Positions 47,658 through 59,770 of a stretch of 64,000 nt of DNA are shown here, piece by piece; the first letter of the stretch is position 1, and each line of letters begins with the position of its first letter. This DNA is from Lichtheimia corymbifera B2541 (taxonomy: Eukaryota > Mucoromycota > Mucoromycetes > Mucorales > Lichtheimiaceae). The notes beneath the pieces are model-generated. The model did not search any database, was not told the origin of the DNA, and worked only from the letters and a program-made list of their open reading frames with translations. Where the stretch lies: positions 1-64,000 of the forward strand of contig JNEU01000599.1 in NCBI GenBank assembly GCA_000697475.1. Reading direction: 5' to 3'. Both the position numbers and the translations under genes were made by a program.

Positions 47658-50600
47658 ATGCCAGCTCGTGAACATTCGGTGGAAACCATCCGGCGTAGCA
47701 GCGAGGTGATGGGCAACTTGAGAAAGCTCATGGTTGTCAATCGAGGAGTAAGCAGTAGTATGAGATCAATGATGAATGGGATTCATGGGCTAATCAATGC
47801 ACACACACACGTGCATCTAAGGAAATTGCCATCCGTGTCTTTCGCACAGCTCATGAATTGTCAATGCGTACCGTTGCCATTTTTTCATATGAGGATCGTT
47901 TATCCATGCATCGATATAAGGTATATAGTATATATGGGATAGTAGTGGGGATACTAATAGCGAATGATGCTATAGGCAGATGAGTCCTATCAGATTGGCA
48001 ATTTGGGTCAATACACGCCAGTGGCTGCCTATCTTGCACAAGATGAAATTGTTCGCATAGCAAAGGAGCGTGGTGTCGCTATGATCCATCCAGGTTATGG
48101 CTTTCTTTCTGAGAATGCTGAATTTGCTCGCAAAGTAGAAGCAGCTGGTATCACGTTCATTGGGCCTGCACCTGAAGTCATTGAAAGTCTAGGTGATAAG
48201 ACAAAAGCGAGACAAATTGGTAAGGCGTAGTATAATCACATGACCCACAAACACCATTCCGATGCTTACATTGATATATACATAGCTATGGAATGTAAAG
48301 TGCCAGTGGTTCCTGGTACACCAGGACCTGTGAGCGAATACAAGGAAGCACAAGCATTTATCAAGGAGCATGGATTTCCCATCATCATCAAGGCTGCTAT
48401 GGGTGGCGGTGGTCGTGGCATGCGAGTGGTGCGTGATGAAGCTTCCTTGGAAGATGCCTTTAATCGTGCTAAATCGGAGGCATTGTCTGCTTTTGGTGAT
48501 GGAACCGTATTCATTGAACGGTTTGTGGATAAGCCGCGTCATATCGAAGTACAAATTCTAGCAGATCGTGCAGGGAATGTGGTGCATCTCTTTGAGCGTG
48601 ATTGTTCAGTGCAACGTCGTCATCAAAAGGTGGTTGAGATTGCACCTGCCAAGAATTTGGATAACGCTGTACGTGAAGCTATTCTGAATGATGCTCTCAA
48701 GATTGCCAAAGCTGTAAAGTATCGCAATGCAGGCACAGCAGAGTTTTTGGTTGACACGCAAAATCGGCATTACTTTATTGAAATCAATCCACGTATCCAA
48801 GTGGAGCACACTATCACTGAAGAGATCACTGGTATCGATATTGTTGCTGCCCAGATACAAATTGCTGCTGGTGCATTGTTACCCCAACTTGGCTTGACAC
48901 AACAAAGGATTCGACAGCGTGGATTTGCTATTCAATGCCGAGTAACCACTGAGGATCCTGAAAAGAGCTTCCAACCCGATACTGGTAAAATTGAAGTGTA
49001 TCGATCATCCGGTGGTAATGGCGTACGTCTTGATGGTGGCGCTGGCTATGCAGGTGCTATCATTACCCCACATTACGATTCATTGCTCGTCAAGGTGACA
49101 TGCTCGGGTTCCACATATGAAGTGGCTCGTCGAAAGATTGTGCGTGCATTAGTGGAATTCCGTATCCGCGGTGTCAAGACCAACATCCCTTTCTTGCAAC
49201 GTTTACTGACTCATGATACATTCATCAATGGCCATTGTTGGACAACTTTTATTGATGACACGCCCGATCTTTTCCGCCTCGTGAAATATCAGAACCGTGC
49301 ACAACGCTTGCTTGGTTATCTTGGTGATGTCGTCGTCAACGGATCTCAAATCAAGGGCCAAATGGGTGATCCTGCATTCCGTCAAGAGATTGAGGTTCCT
49401 GTTGTGCGTAACAATGGTGCCAAAGGTGGTGATGCAGCCGCAGAGCTCAAGGATGGGTGGCGTAAGATCATTGTTGAACAAGGAGCAGAAGCATTTGCGA
49501 AGGCTGTACGAGACTATCCAGGCGTATTGATTATGGATACTACTTGGCGTGATGCACATCAAAGTTTATTGGCCACACGTGTGCGCACCGTGGGTAAGTT
49601 ACTCGCACATTGTTTGTTTTTGCACATTTTGCTAATGATATGTTATTGTTTATTCATGTATATAGACTTACTACGAATTGCAGCTGCTACATCTCATGCA
49701 CTTGCAAATGCGTTTTCACTCGAATGCTGGGGAGGAGCAACCTTTGACGTGGCGATGCGTTTCCTACACGAGGATCCATGGGATCGATTGATCAAGTTGC
49801 GTGAAGCAGTACCCAATATCCCATTTCAAATGCTCTTGCGTGGTGCTAATGCAGTGGGCTATACATCCTATCCGGACAATGTCGTGTATGAATTCTGTGA
49901 CAAAGCGGTCAAGGCTGGCATGGACATCTTTAGAGTCTTTGATTCGCTCAACTATGTGGAGAACATGAAGCTTGGTATCGATGCTGTCAAAAAAGCTGGT
50001 GGTGTTGTTGAGGCATCCGTATGCTATTCAGGCGACGTAACGGATCCTACCAAGGACAAATACACCCTCGATTATTATTTGAAGCTTACACGAGAATTGG
50101 TGAATGAAGGCATCCATATTTTGGGTATCAAGGACATGGCTGGTTTACTTAAGCCTGAAGCTGCACGTGTACTCGTTGGTGCTCTACGCAAAGAATTCCC
50201 CGATTTACCTATTCACGTACACACACATGACACTGCTGGTACTGGTGTAGCATCCATGATGGCAGCAGCAGCTGCAGGTGCCGACGTTGTTGATGTTGCT
50301 ATTGATGCCATGTCAGGAATGACATCTCAGCCCGCCATGGGTGCCCTTGTTGCCGCTCTTGAACAAACCAATCTTGGAACAGGAATTCGTCTCGAGGATA
50401 TCCACGCTATTAATGCATATTGGGAACAATGTCGCTTATTGTATTCATGCTTCGAAGCCAATGTCAAATCAGCTGACTCGGGGATCTATACCAGTGAAAT
50501 TCCAGGAGGTCAATATACAAACCTGAAATTCCAAGCACAGCAGCTTGGTCTTGGTACGCAATGGAAGCAAATCAAAAAGGCCTATGCCGAAGCAAACCAA

Positions 50601-51449
50601 CTTTGTGGTAACGTGATCAAGGTGACGCCTTCATCCAAGGTGGTTGGTGACTTGGCCCAATTCATGGTAACCAACAATCTATCAGCCCAAGACGTCGTTG
50701 AACGTGCAAAAAGTCTATCGTTCCCTACATCGGTTGTTGAATTCTTCCAAGGTTACCTTGGTCAGCCTTATGGTGGTTTCCCTGAGCCGTTGCGTAGCAA
50801 CATTATTCGCGATTTGCCACGTATCGATGGTCGTCCTGGTGCAACATTACCACCATTGGATCTTCACAAGCTCAAAGAAGAACTCACCGAAAAGTATGGA
50901 CCCGGCATCCGTGATTATGATGTGATATCAGCAGCATTGTATCCCAAGGTCTTTGCCGAATATCGTGAAATGGTCAATCAGCATGGTGATCTATCAGTCA
51001 TTCCCACACGTTACTTTTTGGCCAAACCTGAAGTGGGCGAAGAATTCCATATCGAGATCGAGGAAGGCAAAACACTTATTATCAAGCTACTCGCTGTTGG
51101 TTCGCTTAGTGGTGATGGCAAGCGTGATGTCTATTTTGAACTCAATGGTGAAGCACGTGTTGTCGGTATTGTGGATCGCAGTGCAGCTGTGGAAACCGTT
51201 ACTCGTGAAAAGGCAAAGGAATCCAATCCTGGTGATGTTGGTGCTCCTATGTCTGGTGTCGTTGTTGAAGTACGTGCCAAGGAAGGTGCTCACCTTAAGG
51301 CTGGCGATCCCGTTTGTGTATTAAGCGCAATGAAGATGGAAACGGTTGTAACAGCACCTGTTGCCGGAAGAGTCGAGTTGGTACCTATCCATGAAGGGGA
51401 TTCACTTTCATCTGGGGATCTTGTAGCTCGCCTTGTCAAAGATTCTTGA
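47658..51449 (+). CDS. PYC: Pyruvate carboxylase
   Basis: Five exons (47658-47747, 47822-47920, 47976-48219, 48286-49593, 49666-51449) join to 1174 aa, close to yeast Pyc. The order is canonical. The biotin carboxylase has KLMVVNRGEIAIRV, MIHPGYGFLSENAEFA, the ATP-grasp Gly loop GGGGRGMRV and EINPRIQVEHTITEE. The carboxyltransferase has MDTTWRDAHQSLLATRVRT, RGANAVGYTSYPDN, GIKDMAGLLKPEAA and HVHTHDTAG with the metal-binding His. The C-terminal biotinyl domain has LSAMKMETVV, the acceptor Lys being about 1137. It converts pyruvate, bicarbonate and ATP to oxaloacetate, feeding the TCA cycle and aspartate. No presequence is seen, so the enzyme is probably cytosolic, as in yeasts. Confidence 0.98.
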
Positions 51450-51593
51450 ACATAGTATAGCACAATCTCAATTAAAACTATCATATCTGATACGTAACAG
51501 CACGTGAAATTCATCGGCAATCTGTAAATTGTGATTCAAAGCAAAGAAATAAATTTTGGGATATGGAAGAAGGGAATCGGGATATCGGTGCGT

Positions 51594-53212
51594 CTAATCC
51601 TTGTTGTTCTCCAAAAGCTGCTGCTTGACTCGACGGCATTCTGCTTTCCAGTCGACCATGAACAAAAAGAGCATTTGAATGGCTGCATATAAAAAGGACG
51701 CGATGCCGAGACCGAGCCACATGCTAACGACTGAGGATAAGGAAACGTGGACTGAAAATATAAGCACAAGGCCAATAGGGACACCAATGACGTAGTAAGA
51801 GACAAAACTAGCAACTGCTGAGATGATTTGTCTTCCGAGACCTCGTAGAGTACCGTAACAATGACCATTGATGGTGGGAAACAACATAAAAAAGGCGAGA
51901 ATTGGTAGTGTTCGAGCAACAAGTTGCACCACCTGCTCATCTTTAGTGAATACATATCCAAAGGACGAGCGAGTGCAAATGAGCAACAAAGTAAGTGGTT
52001 GGGAGGATAATAGACTGAGCCAGCAACCTTGAATCCATGTTTCACGAGCGTCAATAGCAGATCCACGGCCTAGTGCATGTCCAACTCGTGTTGCTGCTGC
52101 TGATGAAAGTCCATTGCCCAGCATACGGCTTGCCATAAAGGTTCGAGCTAGCACTGATTGTGCTCCGATTGCTGTGCTACCACCATTGACACTGTGATAC
52201 GCAATAGCAAGCACAGCTGCCTCGCCTGCAGCTGTCTCGCATAAATAGGTCATTACATTGAAGCTTGCTTGTCGAATGTAATCCTTCCAGTCATCGAGGC
52301 ACTTCCAGGTCCATCCACCCCATGATTGTTCCATCTTTGCGGCACACCATACTCGTGAATAGACCACAAGGGATATCAGCATTATAGTGTATGTCAACGC
52401 CATCCCCAGTGGTGCCCCTTTGAGGCCAAGGTTCAGGATAAATACAAAAGCATATTGGACAGCTGCATTCACCGGTACAGCCGCAATGAGAATACACATT
52501 GAACCATAAACAATTCCTTGTGCCAGCAAGAACTTGCGATAGGCGTCAAATGCGGAGTATACTGCCATGCCAAAAAAGCTGTACTGCAAATACATGGCTA
52601 ATAACGTCATAATAAGTGATACTGTAAGATCACAAAGGTCGCTTATAAACGTACCTGCTAAATCTGATAATTTTGGATCCTGTCCCATGGCCACCAGCAG
52701 TGGACTGCTATATGCAAATACAACAGCAATACACGCCAAAGACGCTGTCATGATTGCTATTGCTCGTTGTAAATATAATCCCACCAACGTCTTGTCTCGT
52801 GCTCCGGTCCAGGCTTGTCCGCATAGTTTTTCAAGCGTTGTTGTGCTGCCAACTGTAAGGCAATATCCACCCAAATTTAGAACCATATTCCCAAGAGTCG
52901 CTGCAGCCAGCTCATCTTTGCCCTAAAATCATATAATGCCTCGTATGGTTAATAACATTTTTACATCGTCAACAATCATGCTGCCTAAGAAAGGAAAATA
53001 CATACAATGTGCCCGATCACAGCTATATTGGTTAGCTCCAACAGCTGGTGTAAGATAAATGTGCCAGATATGGCAAGTCCGTTCTTGAATAGCCATGAAA
53101 AGGTCTCCAGACGTGTATATGGTTGTACATTATTGACATCTGACCCAAGCAGTGGTGTGTGTTCTTGATGATGATTGCTGGTATCCTTCGAATGATGATG
53201 ATATTGATCCAT
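51594..53212 (-). CDS. MATE family transporter, copy A
   Basis: Three exons (53006-53212, 52655-52922, 51594-52597) give 492 aa. The second intron is 57 nt and leaves a continuous frame, so an unspliced reading also looks open; splicing to LSDLAAMYLQYSFFGMAVY restores the family alignment. MATE signatures are GKDELAAATLGNMVLN, LEKLCGQAWTGARDKTLVGL, SVLARTFMASRMLGNGLSSA and GYVFTKDEQVVQLVARTLPI. There are twelve predicted membrane helices in two bundles. MATE proteins export organic cations and xenobiotics in exchange for H+ or Na+, at the plasma membrane or vacuole. It is the most divergent of the three tandem copies and has lost one intron that B and C keep. Its 3' end faces the pyruvate carboxylase gene 144 bp away. 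Confidence 0.93.
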
Positions 53213-53534
53213 TATTAAGGAGATGAGATATATAAAAGAAAAACGGCACGTAATTCGGTAAAAGTGAATTGAATTATGAGTGCTCGTTGTGAACAAAGAG
53301 CATGGCTCTTTATATACACCTGCAACCGAGTGTAAATAGAATTCTGGAAAAACCTTTTTGTCCTCTTTTTTTGGAGCATGTGGGGACCCAGCAGTTGTCA
53401 TGATCGTCGGAAGGTTTATTGAGCAAGCGTCGGACTTGGTCAGGGGACTAAGTATGATAATGTATGGTGGATTGAGAAAGGAGGAGAAGGAGGGGGTGCA
53501 CAACAGGAGCAAGTTTGAATGTGTATTAGAGCGA
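53213..53534. promoter_or_regulatory. Promoter region of MATE A
   Basis: A TATATAAA box on the minus strand at about 53309-53316 lies roughly 100 bp upstream of the MATE A ATG. Beyond it only the 3' flank of MATE B remains, so the genes are tightly packed. Confidence 0.5.
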
Positions 53535-55257
53535 TCATCGTGCATTTGAATGAACCAATCGGTCTTGCTCACACTTAATGCGGTTGTAAGTGGACTGTGT
53601 GACCCATCGCCAATTGATAGAGGAGATGTAGACCAAATGTGCACTAGCTGCTAAAAAGATGGCCAAACATAAGCCAATCCACAAGCCAACAAGAGCCCAG
53701 CCCGCCTTGAATGTGAGAATATAGGCAACAGGGAAACCAATCACGTAATATGCGTTGATGTTGATGTACGTGGTAATATCAGGTCTCCCCATACCGCGCA
53801 TAATACCTGTACATGCTTGTCCAACGAATTTAACTGCCAGATATAGCCCAAACAAAGGCATCACTTGGGCCACAATGCGTACAATATCGCGATCATTTGT
53901 GAACACAAGCCCAACAAGTTGGCCAAAAGTGGCAAGCAATGGCACCAACATTACCAGGACAAGCGCCACTGCCATAGCAACCGCCAACATCCATGCTGCA
54001 TGTAACGTTGCCTTGATGCTGTTGGAGCTGTTGTCGTCGTCTTCGTTGTCTTTGTTATTATTCATGCAAATACTCCCAATCTGGTTGCTGACACGTGTAG
54101 CCACAGCGGCTGATAAGCCCCATCCAAGTGAAGCACACAGCTGATCGAAGCACATGAGAATCGATTGTGCTGCCAAATGTTTTGTGCTCAAGTACGACGC
54201 TCCTAAAGATACCAGCTCAAAGCACCACCATTCGGATGCAAGATTGACAATACCAGGAATAGCGTAACCTAGATACGGCTTCCAGTCATTTAAGCATGCG
54301 CTATTCCAACCACCCCAACAGGCTGTCTCATGATCCCGCTCGCATTTGAGGTACGCGTATCCAATCAATAACGTCAACATTAACCAGCTTGTTATGGTGC
54401 TCGCCAGCATAACACCGTCAAATCCGAGATTAAGCATAAACGCCAATGTGTATGTCAATATCACCGTCAATGGCGTAGTCAACATTAAGACCCCTGTGCT
54501 ACCGCCCATAATGCCTTGTGATTGAAGATACTTGCGGATTGCCTCGCTGATATATAAAAAAGATCGCTAGATATTAGCATGAAGGCAATTGGATTGAGCG
54601 GGATAACAATAGCACGTACAAACAACAGTAGGCTGGTGCACCAAACAAGTCATACCGTAAATAAATGCCTATCGTATCACGATGTCAGCTTTTGTGTTCC
54701 ATTGATCCAGAACACGGATGGGTATTATATCTTGCCTGCAAAGAGAGCCACATCAGGATCTTGGCCAATGGCCACAAATAACCGAGTTGCATTGAGCCAT
54801 ACTGGTGCCAAAATTACGTGCCATGCTACAAGGACCACAATTGATTTTTGCAAATGAAGCCCAACCAACGTCTTGTCCTTGGATCCAGTCCATGCTTGAC
54901 CGCAAAGTGTATCGAGTGCATTAAGAGTCCCAAGCGCTACGCTGGATGATGTGATGGTTGTAAACATGGTTCCAAGTGCTGAGCCTGCCAGTTCATTTGG
55001 TCCCTGTTACAGGTATGGTGATGGCTTATGTCAATACAAGCGACTCGAGGTCTTGTATGTGGAAAGTAAAGACATACGAGGTGTCCAAACGCTGACACGT
55101 ATGTCAGCTTACTTAGTAAATTGAGCAGATAGAATCCTGCAACCGGTATACTGTTTCGAGAAAGCCAATGCAGCTCGTGTGAAGTAGAGGACACCCTTGA
55201 TGATGATATGGGTATGGATGTAGATTTGATAAGTGGTGTCGTCTCATTCGGTGACAT
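53535..55257 (-). CDS. MATE family transporter, copy B
   Basis: Four exons (55078-55257, 54736-55003, 54616-54668, 53535-54542) give 502 aa. Exon 2 is 268 nt, exactly as in copies A and C. The intron after exon 2 closes only with a GC-AG border (GCAG then GCAAGAT). Landmarks are GPNELAGSALGTMFTT, LDTLCGQAWTGSKDKTLVGL, IYLRYDLFGAPAYCCLY, QGIMGGSTGVLM, AAQSILMCFDQLCASLGW and GLVFTNDRDIVRIVAQVMPL. An Asn/Asp-rich insert (NNNKDNEDDDNSSNS) lies in a cytoplasmic loop between the two helical bundles. The phase-0 junction before AIRKYLQSQ uses a GAG acceptor shared with copy C. A TATAAAAA box is about 110 bp upstream of the ATG. Confidence 0.92.
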
Positions 55258-55367
55258 GGTGATCGTTGTGTAAAGATATGAGATATTAAGGATCGAGAGG
55301 GCGTTCGTAAAAGGGGAAAGGGAGGATACGTTGGATATGGCGGAGGCAACAGACCATGATTGGATTG

Positions 55368-55375
55368 TTTTTATA
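55368..55375 (-). promoter_or_regulatory. TATA box of MATE B
   Basis: TATAAAAA on the minus strand, about 110 bp upstream of the ATG. Confidence 0.5.
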
Positions 55376-55814
55376 CAGTCTCATACTACTATTTCTTCTT
55401 TTTGGATTGGACTTCTCGACCCCATTTTCAAAGTTGCCTCACCTCCCCCCCCAGATACATCTTCACACCTCTCCTCCGCTCATGCAGCCGTTTCTTTTCG
55501 CAGCTAAACTTAGTAATATCGCTTATCAGCTCGTTTTTGCGTCACAAAACTACCACGTATATATATGTTTCTTGCCCCATCTTGCATGGATTCTACGTTT
55601 ATTCACTGGCACACTCTTTAGCAGCATCATCCATTGCATATGTGCACGCTCTTGTACATTGGTATGTATTGAAATCAAAGGCGTCGGCATTTGTAGGCTT
55701 GATTTAAAGTCGGTAGGATGTGCATATCAGGCACAAATTATACGGAGTGAGTTGGGGGTGTAAACCAAATCACTAACGCTAATGTCTCCTTCGAGGAAAA
55801 AGAGAAAGAGAGAA

Positions 55815-56009
55815 TCAACACAAACTTCCTTGGTCTGCAGCAAGATCATCCAATGAGCTGCTGTTGTACTCGGCACGTAGTTGACATTGCATATTGAATT
55901 GGTGCCCTCTAATAACGCCACAAGCCGATTCGTTTGAAACAATAAGCTGTTCTACCATAGAAATAATGATACCAGGAGCATCATCATACATCCATTGCAA
56001 GTGTCAGCT
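55815..56009 (-). pseudogene. Orphan protein-like remnant between MATE genes
   Basis: The minus-strand frame reads WMYDDAPGIIISMVEQLIVS, then CGVIRGHQFNMQCQLRAEYN and ends in TGA. The sequence is protein-like but has no ATG-proximal structure and no resemblance to MATE proteins. It may be the last exon of a lost gene or transposon cargo. Confidence 0.3.
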
Positions 56010-56495
56010 GCCGATCCCATCGTTATATGTCTCCGCACCACGATCATGCCGCTTTGTGTTGCACCCCGTGTCTTGGCAGGCTGTGATGCGTTCACAAGCA
56101 GATGGCACTACTGCCCGCTTTTCATCCAGCCTTTTAATTTTCCAGTTTATGTACACACGTCATGTTTTTATGTGCAGCTTTGGGTAATACCGGATACGTT
56201 TTGCACAAATCATTTCATGTTTTGATCATCCACCAAGAGAACCTCACGCATACTAGCACCAACTTGAATATAAATCGCTACATCCGCATATCCACTTTTC
56301 GTATCAGGTGGCTATAATTGAATGCTTAATTTTTTTTCGCCATTCACTCTAATGTTGAATGCAAGCGATAACGAATAGACCACACGTGATATTCCTTTTC
56401 AGCACATTGTTCATGCGTGGCAATGCTTGTCGATCCTTTGTTTATACAAGTTGCGTACATACATGGCTCTATATACACATATCCGAAAACAGCAA

Positions 56496-58154
56496 TTATG
56501 ATGTTGACGATATAACCCTCTCTTCTTCATGCTTGATGCGATGGTGTGTTTTTTGTACTACGGCTGACCAATGGATATTGGCAATGTAGATGGTATGTAT
56601 CCCTGCTGCTGAGAAGATTGCCAAGCACAGCCCTATCCATAAACCAGACAAGCCCCAGCCTGCTATGAATGCAATGGCGTATGCTGCAGGACAACCAATC
56701 CCATAGTATGATCCCAAGTTGATCCATGCCGTTATTGCAGGTCGTCCAATACCACGCAAGATACCCGTGCATGTGTTGCCGATTGTTTTTGCCACCAGAT
56801 ACAAAGCAAAAAGCGGGATTAGGCTTACTACCACGTTACGCACCATTTCTTGGTCATCGTTGGATGCAGGTGCGAACCATTGGGCTACTTGGTAACGCAG
56901 CGACCAAAGTACTATTGTTGTTATACTTCCAGCTATGGTGGCCCATATGTAAGCGGTGACAATAGCCATCCATGGGATTTTGTTTTCTCCTAATCGGTTC
57001 CCAACACGGATAGCTGCAGCTGTGGATATACCCCAACCTACTGAGCTTGTCATATCATCGAGACTCATGAGGATGGACTGCGCTGCCAAAAGAAGTGCCT
57101 TCTCTCCCACATCGATATAGGAGGCACCAAGTGATAAGAGGTCGTAGCACCATAGTTCAGAAACCGCATTAATCATTCCTGGTACAGCATATCGAAAAAA
57201 TAGGGGCCAATCTTGAAGGCTTGCTTTAAGATCCCAACCGCCCCAACCTTCACTTCCACGCACCATCTTTGCGTATAGGATGATACCCAATAACATCATC
57301 CAGTAGGTAACGCTTTGTGCTAAGGGCACACCCACAAATCCAAGTTGCATCCAAAATGTCAATACATAGGTGAGCAAGATGCTGAGTGGAGCCACCACGC
57401 ATTGCACAGTGACGCTTGCTCCCATAACACCTTGTGCTTGCGTATATTTACGTATCGCCTCGCTATAACAAACATGCACGTTAGTATATACATAACATGG
57501 CATATGGGTAAATACTTGCAAGCAGCTGTAAGCAGGTGCACCCAATAAATAATAGCGGAGATAGAGGCCTGCATCAAACATTGGTGACATTTCAGGAACA
57601 ATCTAAAGAATACAAAACCCGTACCTGCATAATGTGCAACATCTGGATCCTGCCCTATTGTTAGAAACAGCCTTGTGGCGTTCAACCAAAGAACAGCTGT
57701 GACCATGTACATAACACCAAGTATGAGAAATGTGCGTTGTAGATGTATTCCAATAAGCGTTTTATCTCGTGCCCCGGTCCAGGCTTGTGAGCTTAGTGTG
57801 TCAAGGGCACTCATCGCACCATACGTAATGCTAAAGGCTGTCATGGATGCGAACATCAACGCCAGCGCTGATGCAGCCAATTCGGTAGATCCCTGAAACC
57901 AGAAAATCTCTTAGCTTTTATCGATAATTTGGTTGCCATGGCACTTTGCTTACCAAATGACCACAGGCCACAACACCCACTGTTCTTGACGTCAGTGTTA
58001 AAGCATAGTACCCAACAATAGGTAAGCTGTTGCGAATGAACCATCTTAATTCAAACACTGTTGCTGTGCGGTCTTCGTCGAGCACTTGATTGGGGTCTAT
58101 CAGTGATGTTGTCTCATCATCAAAAAGCTGCTGTTGGTGTTGGCGGGATACCAT
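56496..58154 (-). CDS. MATE family transporter, copy C
   Basis: Four exons (57954-58154, 57625-57892, 57516-57568, 56496-57458) give 494 aa, with the same intron positions and phases as copy B. Landmarks are LDTLSSQAWTGARDKTLIGI, LWLNATRLFLTIGQDPDVAH, LYLRYYLLGAPAYSCLQ, AAQSILMSLDDMTSSVGWGI, NTCTGILRGIGRPAITAWIN and GWGLSGLWIGLCLAIFSAAG. The usual CGQAW is SSQAW here. The N-terminus carries an acidic/Gln-rich cytosolic leader. Like its neighbours it is expected to be a twelve-helix proton- or sodium-coupled efflux carrier. No substrate can be read from the sequence. Confidence 0.93.
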
Positions 58155-58619
58155 GCAAAAGAAAGATGTAATCAGACTTGTTTTGGGAAAGCTGCTGTGT
58201 ATAAAACGGGGAAGGGGTCACAGATCCAGGGTAACACACTATCGTCATCAGATGCCATCATTTCCTATCCAGATGATAATTATGGCACTTTCGATCCTTT
58301 TTCTGCTTGCTATCCATAGACATCGATCAAGGTCTTTATTAACATATTGTGTGGGATAGCTAGTGGTGTCAATTAACATGGCTTTTTACGCTATTGTGTA
58401 TTCTTATGCAGATTGGATCTGGTCCATGCAGCATGCATACATTAGCTCAATCGTATACCTTGAAAAAAAGACCATCGTTTATCCACATGACATGTTAGCT
58501 TTTGATGTTCATTATAGTGCAGTGTGTAGTGCAGCGAATCCAGGCAACGTCTGTGATAAATCCAATCTGCTGTTGTCATGGTGCTATCGCTGTAGGATTC
58601 AATGCAAAGCCGTCCAATG
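58155..58619. other. Promoter side of MATE C, up to the inverted repeat
   Basis: Contains TATA-like and AT-rich sequence; the promoter of MATE C should lie here. Short plus-strand frames (58363-58620) have no support. Confidence 0.4.
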
Positions 58620-59770
58620 AGGGACGTCTTTTCCTGTTCTCCACTCCCATCCTCTTGCCTCTTTCATCCATTCTCAACGGTTGCCCCATTCAAGTACAAC
58701 TACCACCTGCGAACGATTGTCCTGCTTCAACCCATCATGTCAACCCTACAACTGTCTTGATCCTATTGTCTTTGACTGAATGGCAACTGCATGGCATGTG
58801 CACAGCCTTCTTGTAACTCTACTACAACACACGCGTTCCTTGATACAACACACTCTCTTGCACTCTCATCCGCCACAACCAATCGTAACAGCATTCATTC
58901 CAGCAGTTGCTATTTGCGTACCCTTTACACCATTATCTCAAACAGCGTTCTTTACTTGCAGCAGCATGCCTTGCAGCCTTTTCTATGTGAACAGCAGATA
59001 TCCATTGTATAGAAGCAGCTTTGTTCATGTGTAGCGACTTGGCATTAATACATACGGATCCTTATGGATGTCGCCATATCAGCCATCAACTACTACTACT
59101 ACTGCGCAATACAAGAATTCTTTACCTGGTTGAGCTGCGATAGAAAGTGAACAAGCAAATGATTGACCAACTGCCGGATGGAAAAGGAAGCGATCGCATG
59201 AGTTCCTTGTATCAACGTATTGCACTTGCATTGGTTATGGATGGATGGATGCAATCAAGCACAGTGGTGGATGATCCTGATATGTCGATTTGATTACTTT
59301 GTACGTCGTCAGCAGGAAGGATGGATCATGTTGCGTGGATGCGGTTGAGCATGATGATGGATTGGATGGCATGGATGAGACGGCTTGTATCTTTGACGAT
59401 GGCCAGTTTGCCGCCATGGATGATATTGCATGTTGGAGCCAAGGCACGCATAGCAGCTAGTTTGCAATCCTGGAAGAAGATGTTTACGACGGTAGCAACC
59501 AAGGATTCAATGACGCAACGATAATGTTACCCACCGATTCTATGTGATCCACTTGGCTAGTTTCTGGAATGAATGGCAGGATAGAAATCACATCATTGTA
59601 TCGAGACGCTTTTGTTGTTTTTATCACATTACATTCATTAAAGCTTCCTTGTTGATATGCTGATAGGCGATAAGCAGCGGATTGTACACAGGTTTAAATA
59701 GATGCTTGTATTTGCAAAGATAATAAACCCATAGTGAATGGTACCCAACAATAATGCTTGTGACAAGAAT
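58620..59770 (+). repeat. Left arm of a ~1.1-kb inverted repeat (partner 60535-61725)
   Basis: Reading inward, this arm matches the reverse complement of 60535-61725 in collinear order. Shared tracts include CAAGTACAACTACCA, CTTCAACCCATCATGTCAA, CCATTATCTCAAACAGC, TTTGCAAAGATAATAAACCC and CATAGTGAATGG. Divergence is substantial in the middle and low at the inner end. Neither arm shows a clean transposon terminus or target duplication that I could identify. Confidence 0.8.
59035..59740 (-). pseudogene. Decayed left copy of the duplicated membrane-protein gene
   Basis: On the minus strand the arm encodes CVIESLVATVVNIFFQDCKL, then NIIHGGKLAIVKD and IQSIIMLNRIHAT before a stop. Further out comes FHPAVGQSFACSLSIAAQPG. 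These parallel the right copy (CAIVFLVAAVISVFIF, NIIHAGKSPFVKD, IQSIIVLSGIHVV, FHPAVGLSHSWFSIVAQPG). Frame breaks and the loss of a start indicate decay, although an undetected exon structure is possible. Confidence 0.45.

Larger units (their letters stand above)
55258..56495. other. Intergenic region between MATE B and C, with an orphan coding remnant
   Basis: Holds the MATE B promoter (TATA box at 55368-55375) and the remnant listed at 55815-56000. The rest is AT-rich without recognisable features. Confidence 0.45.

Noticed and set aside
51594..52886. Unspliced 430-aa reading of MATE A
   Set aside because: It inserts ~19 residues in a membrane helix; GTACGT...TTATTAG borders remove them in frame.
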